A program made the translations under genes and the position numbers. A DNA stretch of 35,108 nt, from NCBI GenBank assembly GCA_019136515.1, contig JAGVUB010000108.1, forward strand, positions 1-35,108, read 5' to 3'. This stretch comes from Verrucomicrobiota bacterium. Its GTDB lineage: Bacteria > Verrucomicrobiota > Verrucomicrobiia > Opitutales > Opitutaceae. Shown piece after piece: positions 32,193 through 35,108 of this stretch. Below the pieces are notes generated by a model. The model worked only from the letters and a program-made list of their open reading frames with translations. It was not told the DNA's origin and did no database searches. How positions within the stretch are numbered: the first letter of the stretch is position 1; each line of letters begins with the position of its first letter.

Positions 32193-32686
32193 AGACCACG
32201 CTCACGCCCGAGCAGCAAAAGCGTTTCCAGGATCCGGCGACGATTCGCCGCATCCTCTCGCGCCCGGGCACCGTCGCGATCGTCGGCCTCTCGTCCGACC
32301 CGCAGAAGGCGAGCTACTTCGTCGCCTCCTACCTGCAGAAACGCGGCTGGAAGATCATCCCGGTCACACCCAAGCCCGGTCGCATCCTCGGCGAGGAGAG
32401 CGTGCGCGACCTCGCGTCGATCCAGGAGCGTGTCGATGTCGTCGACATCTTCCGTCCGCCGGCCGACGTGCCGCCGATCGTCGAGCAGGCGATCGCGATC
32501 AAGGCCGGCGTCGTGTGGATGCAGCTCAAGCTCGCCAACGCGACCGCCGCCGAGCGCGCCGCCGCCGCGGGCCTGACCGTCGTCGCCGACAAGTGCATGA
32601 AGATGGAGCACGGCCGGCATTTCGGCGGTCTGCACACCGCCGGCATGAACACCGGCCTCATCTCCGCCCGCCGCCTGCAACGGTAG
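32153..32686 (+). CDS. CoA-binding domain protein (YccU-like)
   Basis: 177 residues with a Rossmann-type CoA-binding domain: GTVAIVGLSSDPQKASYFVASYLQKRGWKIIPVTPK, then VDVVDIFRPPADVPPIVEQAI, VVWMQLKLAN and VVADKCMKMEHGR. It resembles small stand-alone YccU-type proteins (about 140 residues) with an extra N-terminal 30-odd residues. Function is unknown; close relatives often sit next to MetY or other sulfur genes as I recall. The ATG at 32153 has a real Shine-Dalgarno site, GGAGG at 32141-32145 with 7 nt spacing, inside the metY gene. The two genes overlap by 40 bases. It is the last gene of the operon. Confidence 0.85.
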   Translation: MGSGTSLVCDLGLKTTLTPEQQKRFQDPATIRRILSRPGTVAIVGLSSDPQKASYFVASYLQKRGWKIIPVTPKPGRILGEESVRDLASIQERVDVVDIFRPPADVPPIVEQAIAIKAGVVWMQLKLANATAAERAAAAGLTVVADKCMKMEHGRHFGGLHTAGMNTGLISARRLQR

Positions 32687-32699
32687 CACCCACCCATCG

Positions 32700-32730
32700 G
32701 GCTCGGGCCGGGATCATCCCCGCCCGGGCC
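32700..32730. terminator. hairpin between convergent genes
   Basis: GGCTCGGGCCGGGA (32700-32713) pairs with TCCCCGCCCGGGCC (32717-32730) across TCA with one G-T pair and one mismatch. It lies in the 50-nt gap between the end of the CoA-binding gene and the end of folC. It has no T run, so could act as a two-way terminator only in the broad sense. Confidence 0.55.
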
Positions 32731-32736
32731 TCAGCC

Positions 32737-34071
32737 TCACCAATCCTGCAGGCGGCTCTCGACCTGTTGCCGCGGGTTGAGCCGTTCGATCACCTCGCCA
32801 AGCAGGTAGATCGAGCCGGTGACGACCACCGTCTCCCCCGGCGCGCCGATCGCACAACGATCCGGTTGCGGAAAAACCTCCGCCAGGCTCGTGCGTCGGA
32901 CCACCCCGCGGTAGTCGGCCGGTACGCAACGCTCCAGCACCTCGTGGCTCATCGCCCGATCCTGCTGCGGCACGACCAGGTTGATCTCGCGGGCATGTTT
33001 CGCCGCCGCGGCCAGCACGGCGCGCGCGCGGCGCTCGCCTGTCGCCCCGGTCACGACCACCGGTGCCCGGCCGGTGTCGGCGACGAGCCGGGCGAGGCTC
33101 GCATCGAGCTGTTCCGCGCCCTCCGGGTTGTGCGTCGCGTCGAGAATGACCGGCGTATCTCCGACCTGGATCCGCTGCCAGCGTCCGGGCCAGCTCACGG
33201 TCTGCAGCCCGCGCGCGACCACCGCGGGCGTGAGCCGCCAGCGGGCCGGCATCAGCCGCGCGACCAGCACGGCGGTGGCGGCGTTCCACCGTTGGTAGTC
33301 GCCCTCCAGATTCGTCGTCGGGTAGCGCGCGAGATCGGGGCCGAACTCGCGCTCGACCGACCACAGCGGCGCGCCACGCTCGGCGGCCACGCACTCGATC
33401 TCGGCCAGCGCCTCCGCCGGCATGCGCCCGACCACCACCGCGCGGCCGGGCTTGATGATGCCGGCCTTCTCGAACGCGATCTTCGCCAGCGTGTCGCCCA
33501 GCAGCTCGCAATGGTCGAGGCCGATCGAGGTGATCACCGCGACCTCGGGCTCGACGATGTTCGTCGCGTCGAACCGCCCGCCGAGCCCCACCTCGACCAG
33601 CGCCACGTCGACCCGTTGGCGGGCGAAGTGCAGGAACGCCGCGCCCGTCATGAACTCGAAGAAGCTGGGATGATCCTCGGGGTCCCGCGCCGCCAACGTG
33701 TCGGCGTGGCCCTGCAACTCCCGGGTGTAGGCGACGATCTCCGCGTCGGTCATCGCCACACGGTCGACCTGCATCCGCTCGCCCAGTCGCACCAGATGCG
33801 GCGAAGTGTACAGCCCCGTGCGCCAGCCCGCCGCGCGGAAGATCGCCTCGAGCATCGCCGAGACGGAACCCTTGCCGTTGGTGCCCGCCACGTGGATGCA
33901 CGGATAGCACCGCTCGGGATGCCCCAGCGCCAGCGCCAGCAGGCGCATCCGGTCGATGCCCAGCTTCACTCCCTGGACTTTCAGTCCGCAGAGGTAGGCC
34001 TTGGTCGTCTCGTAGTCTGTGAGTGCGGCGCGCACGGTGGCACGCTGGCGCGCGTCCGCGCCTCCCGACAA
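32737..34071 (-). CDS. folC: bifunctional folylpolyglutamate synthase / dihydrofolate synthase
   Basis: Adds glutamate to dihydropteroate and to folates with ATP; cytoplasmic, folate pathway. 444 residues. Landmarks are KVQGVKLGIDRMRLLALALGHPE, the P-loop HVAGTNGKGSVSAM (63-69 for the core), TGLYTSPHLVRLGERM, VEVGLGGRFDATNI, ITSIGLDHCELLGDTLAKIAFEKAGIIKPG, PGRWQRI and ILDATHNPEGAEQL. The start used is a TTG at 34071, preceded by GGAAGGG 11 nt upstream. A GTG at 34035 would give a protein starting 7 residues before the conserved YETTKAYL and is a fair alternative. Convergent with the sulfur operon and upstream of nothing on its strand inside the window except comF, 63 nt away. Confidence 0.9.
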   Translation of the reverse strand: MSGGADARQRATVRAALTDYETTKAYLCGLKVQGVKLGIDRMRLLALALGHPERCYPCIHVAGTNGKGSVSAMLEAIFRAAGWRTGLYTSPHLVRLGERMQVDRVAMTDAEIVAYTRELQGHADTLAARDPEDHPSFFEFMTGAAFLHFARQRVDVALVEVGLGGRFDATNIVEPEVAVITSIGLDHCELLGDTLAKIAFEKAGIIKPGRAVVVGRMPAEALAEIECVAAERGAPLWSVEREFGPDLARYPTTNLEGDYQRWNAATAVLVARLMPARWRLTPAVVARGLQTVSWPGRWQRIQVGDTPVILDATHNPEGAEQLDASLARLVADTGRAPVVVTGATGERRARAVLAAAAKHAREINLVVPQQDRAMSHEVLERCVPADYRGVVRRTSLAEVFPQPDRCAIGAPGETVVVTGSIYLLGEVIERLNPRQQVESRLQDW

Positions 34072-34134
34072 GAAGCGAATCGCCCTTCCCGCCGCCGCGC
34101 CCGGCCCACGCTCCCGCCCCGTCGGGCGGCCCGC

Positions 34135-34869
34135 TCACCCGTGTCCGAACGTCGCCACGTCGATCGTTCGCGCCCCGGCCCGGCGCAACGCGACCGCACA
34201 GGCGTTGAGCGTCGCCCCGGTCGTGAACACGTCGTCGACGATCACGAACCGCTCCGCCGGATCGAGCCGCAGTCCATCCCGCGCCGCGAACGCCCCCCGG
34301 AGATTCTCCTGCCGCGTCTTGCGGTCGAGCCGCGTCTGCGTGGGCGTGTCGACGCCCCGCCGCAGCGGCTCGGCCACGCGCGTGCCGCCGCCGGCGGCGC
34401 GCGCAAACGTCTCGGCGAGCAGCCGCGACTGGTTGTACCCGCGCTCGCGCAGTTTCCGCGCGTGCAGCGGCACCGGCACGAGCGTGGCACCGCGCAGGTA
34501 GTCGAGAAAACCCTCCGTCTCGCGCACGATCAGCCCGACCTCGGCAAGCAGGTGCAGCGCGCCGTGGTACTTGAGGTCGATCACCAGCGTTCGCGCCGGC
34601 CCGCGCAGCAGCACCGCCGTGCGCCCCTCGCGGAACTCCGGCTCCAGCGTGAAGCAGTGTTCGCACACCCGGTCCGTGTCGGTGTCGCCGAAGAACGGAT
34701 AGCCGCAGGTCGTGCAGTGCGGCCCGTCCACGTGCTGCAACCGCCGCGCACAGGGCTCGCAGAGGTGGCGCCGCCGCCGCGGGTCGACCAGCGCACGACA
34801 GTGCGCGCACACCGGCGGGAACCACACATCGCGCAGCGCCCGCAGCCACCCACCGCCGCCAACCGTCAT
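34135..34869 (-). CDS. comF: ComF-family phosphoribosyltransferase-like protein
   Basis: 244 residues. The N-terminal zinc-finger region has eight cysteines in four CxxC pairs (Cys21/24, 37/40, 52/55, 69/72). The phosphoribosyltransferase-type domain follows, with LVPVPLHARKLRERGYNQSRLLAE and the PRPP loop FVIVDDVFTTGATLNAC (about 208-224). ComF/GntX proteins are linked to DNA uptake or sugar use; a catalytic role is not established. The ATG at 34869 has a Shine-Dalgarno site (GGAG, 7 nt spacing), one of the few in this window. The frame is open 225 nt further upstream but without family similarity. Followed by folC on the same strand. Confidence 0.9.
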   Translation of the reverse strand: MTVGGGGWLRALRDVWFPPVCAHCRALVDPRRRRHLCEPCARRLQHVDGPHCTTCGYPFFGDTDTDRVCEHCFTLEPEFREGRTAVLLRGPARTLVIDLKYHGALHLLAEVGLIVRETEGFLDYLRGATLVPVPLHARKLRERGYNQSRLLAETFARAAGGGTRVAEPLRRGVDTPTQTRLDRKTRQENLRGAFAARDGLRLDPAERFVIVDDVFTTGATLNACAVALRRAGARTIDVATFGHG

Positions 34870-35029
34870 CTCGTTGCTCCGGCTCCATGCCGAGCGCAAC
34901 GCTGCCGCACCCGCGCGCGGACGGAAAGCCCCAATACGCGCGGCCCGCCCGGCCAGCGGTTCCGCGGCCAGCCCAGCCGCATTCTTCCGGCTTCCTTTCC
35001 GCCCGGGAATCCCGAAGGATTGCGGCGCA

Positions 35030-35108
35030 ATGCAGACCCACAACGCTGTCGAATTGACCGCCCCCGAGTACTTCAACTTCGCCACCGACGTCATCGATCA
35101 ATGGGCCC
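35030..35108 (+). CDS. start of an AMP-forming acyl-CoA synthetase (cut by window edge)
   Basis: 26 codons from ATG at 35030 are visible. Residues 13-26 read PEYFNFATDVIDQWA-like, the N-terminal mark of medium-chain acyl-CoA synthetases of the AMP-binding family as I recall it. GAAGGA lies 10 nt upstream. It is divergent from comF with 160 nt between them. The assignment rests on a short segment and so is only moderately sure. Confidence 0.6.
   Translation, partial: MQTHNAVELTAPEYFNFATDVIDQWA

Overview
The window is GC-rich, densely coded DNA from a Gram-negative bacterium. Two outer-membrane beta-barrel proteins with signal peptides and C-terminal Phe, an AsmA-like protein and two periplasmic binding-protein transporters all imply a double membrane. 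The gene style (almost no Shine-Dalgarno sites, short AT-rich promoter islands in GC-rich DNA, a YezD-like protein beside sulfur genes) resembles Opitutaceae/Verrucomicrobiota as I remember them. That placement is an inference; no rRNA or other phylogenetic marker was compared.

Layout. 1-4860 (minus): a cut-off glycolate/lactate oxidase subunit (glcD-like), a large AsmA-like protein and a DUF4203-like membrane protein, followed by a REP-like palindrome. 5144-8434: glutamate racemase (murI), a convergent unknown membrane protein, and the signal recognition particle GTPase (ffh). 8662-14012: a YghZ-type aldo/keto reductase, an outer-membrane barrel protein with a textbook terminator, ThrH phosphatase (minus), tRNA-Cys(GCA), and a sorbosone-dehydrogenase-like propeller fused to cytochrome c. 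14347-32686 (all plus): a long sulfur-metabolism region. 32737-35108: folC and comF (minus), then the first codons of an acyl-CoA synthetase.

The sulfur region is the core of the window. It has a YezD-like small protein, a second barrel protein, cystathionine beta-synthase and cystathionine gamma-lyase (reverse transsulfuration, homocysteine to cysteine), free methionine-(R)-sulfoxide reductase and acetyl-CoA synthetase. Then comes a tight eleven-gene run, 21808-32686. It holds two complete sulfonate/nitrate/taurine-type ABC importers (binding protein, permease, ATPase), an OsmC-family protein, a short acyl-CoA-dehydrogenase-like flavoprotein, O-acetylhomoserine sulfhydrylase (metY) and a CoA-binding protein. 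MetY, CBS and CGL together form an unbroken route from sulfide to homocysteine to cysteine.

The striking element is a CooS-type (anaerobic Ni,Fe carbon monoxide dehydrogenase) protein at 24573-26639, placed 8 nt after one importer and 19 nt before the other. It keeps all B/D-cluster cysteines and most C-cluster ligands, but has Asp393 where the canonical C-cluster has a Cys. It also lacks two of the three histidines of the proton channel and carries a His-rich N-terminal extension. No CO-dehydrogenase partner or maturation gene and no known desulfonating enzyme (SsuD, TauD) is in the window. My inference is that this is not a CO-metabolism enzyme. It is more likely a redox enzyme recruited for uptake and reductive processing of a small, probably sulfur-containing compound whose sulfur enters through MetY.
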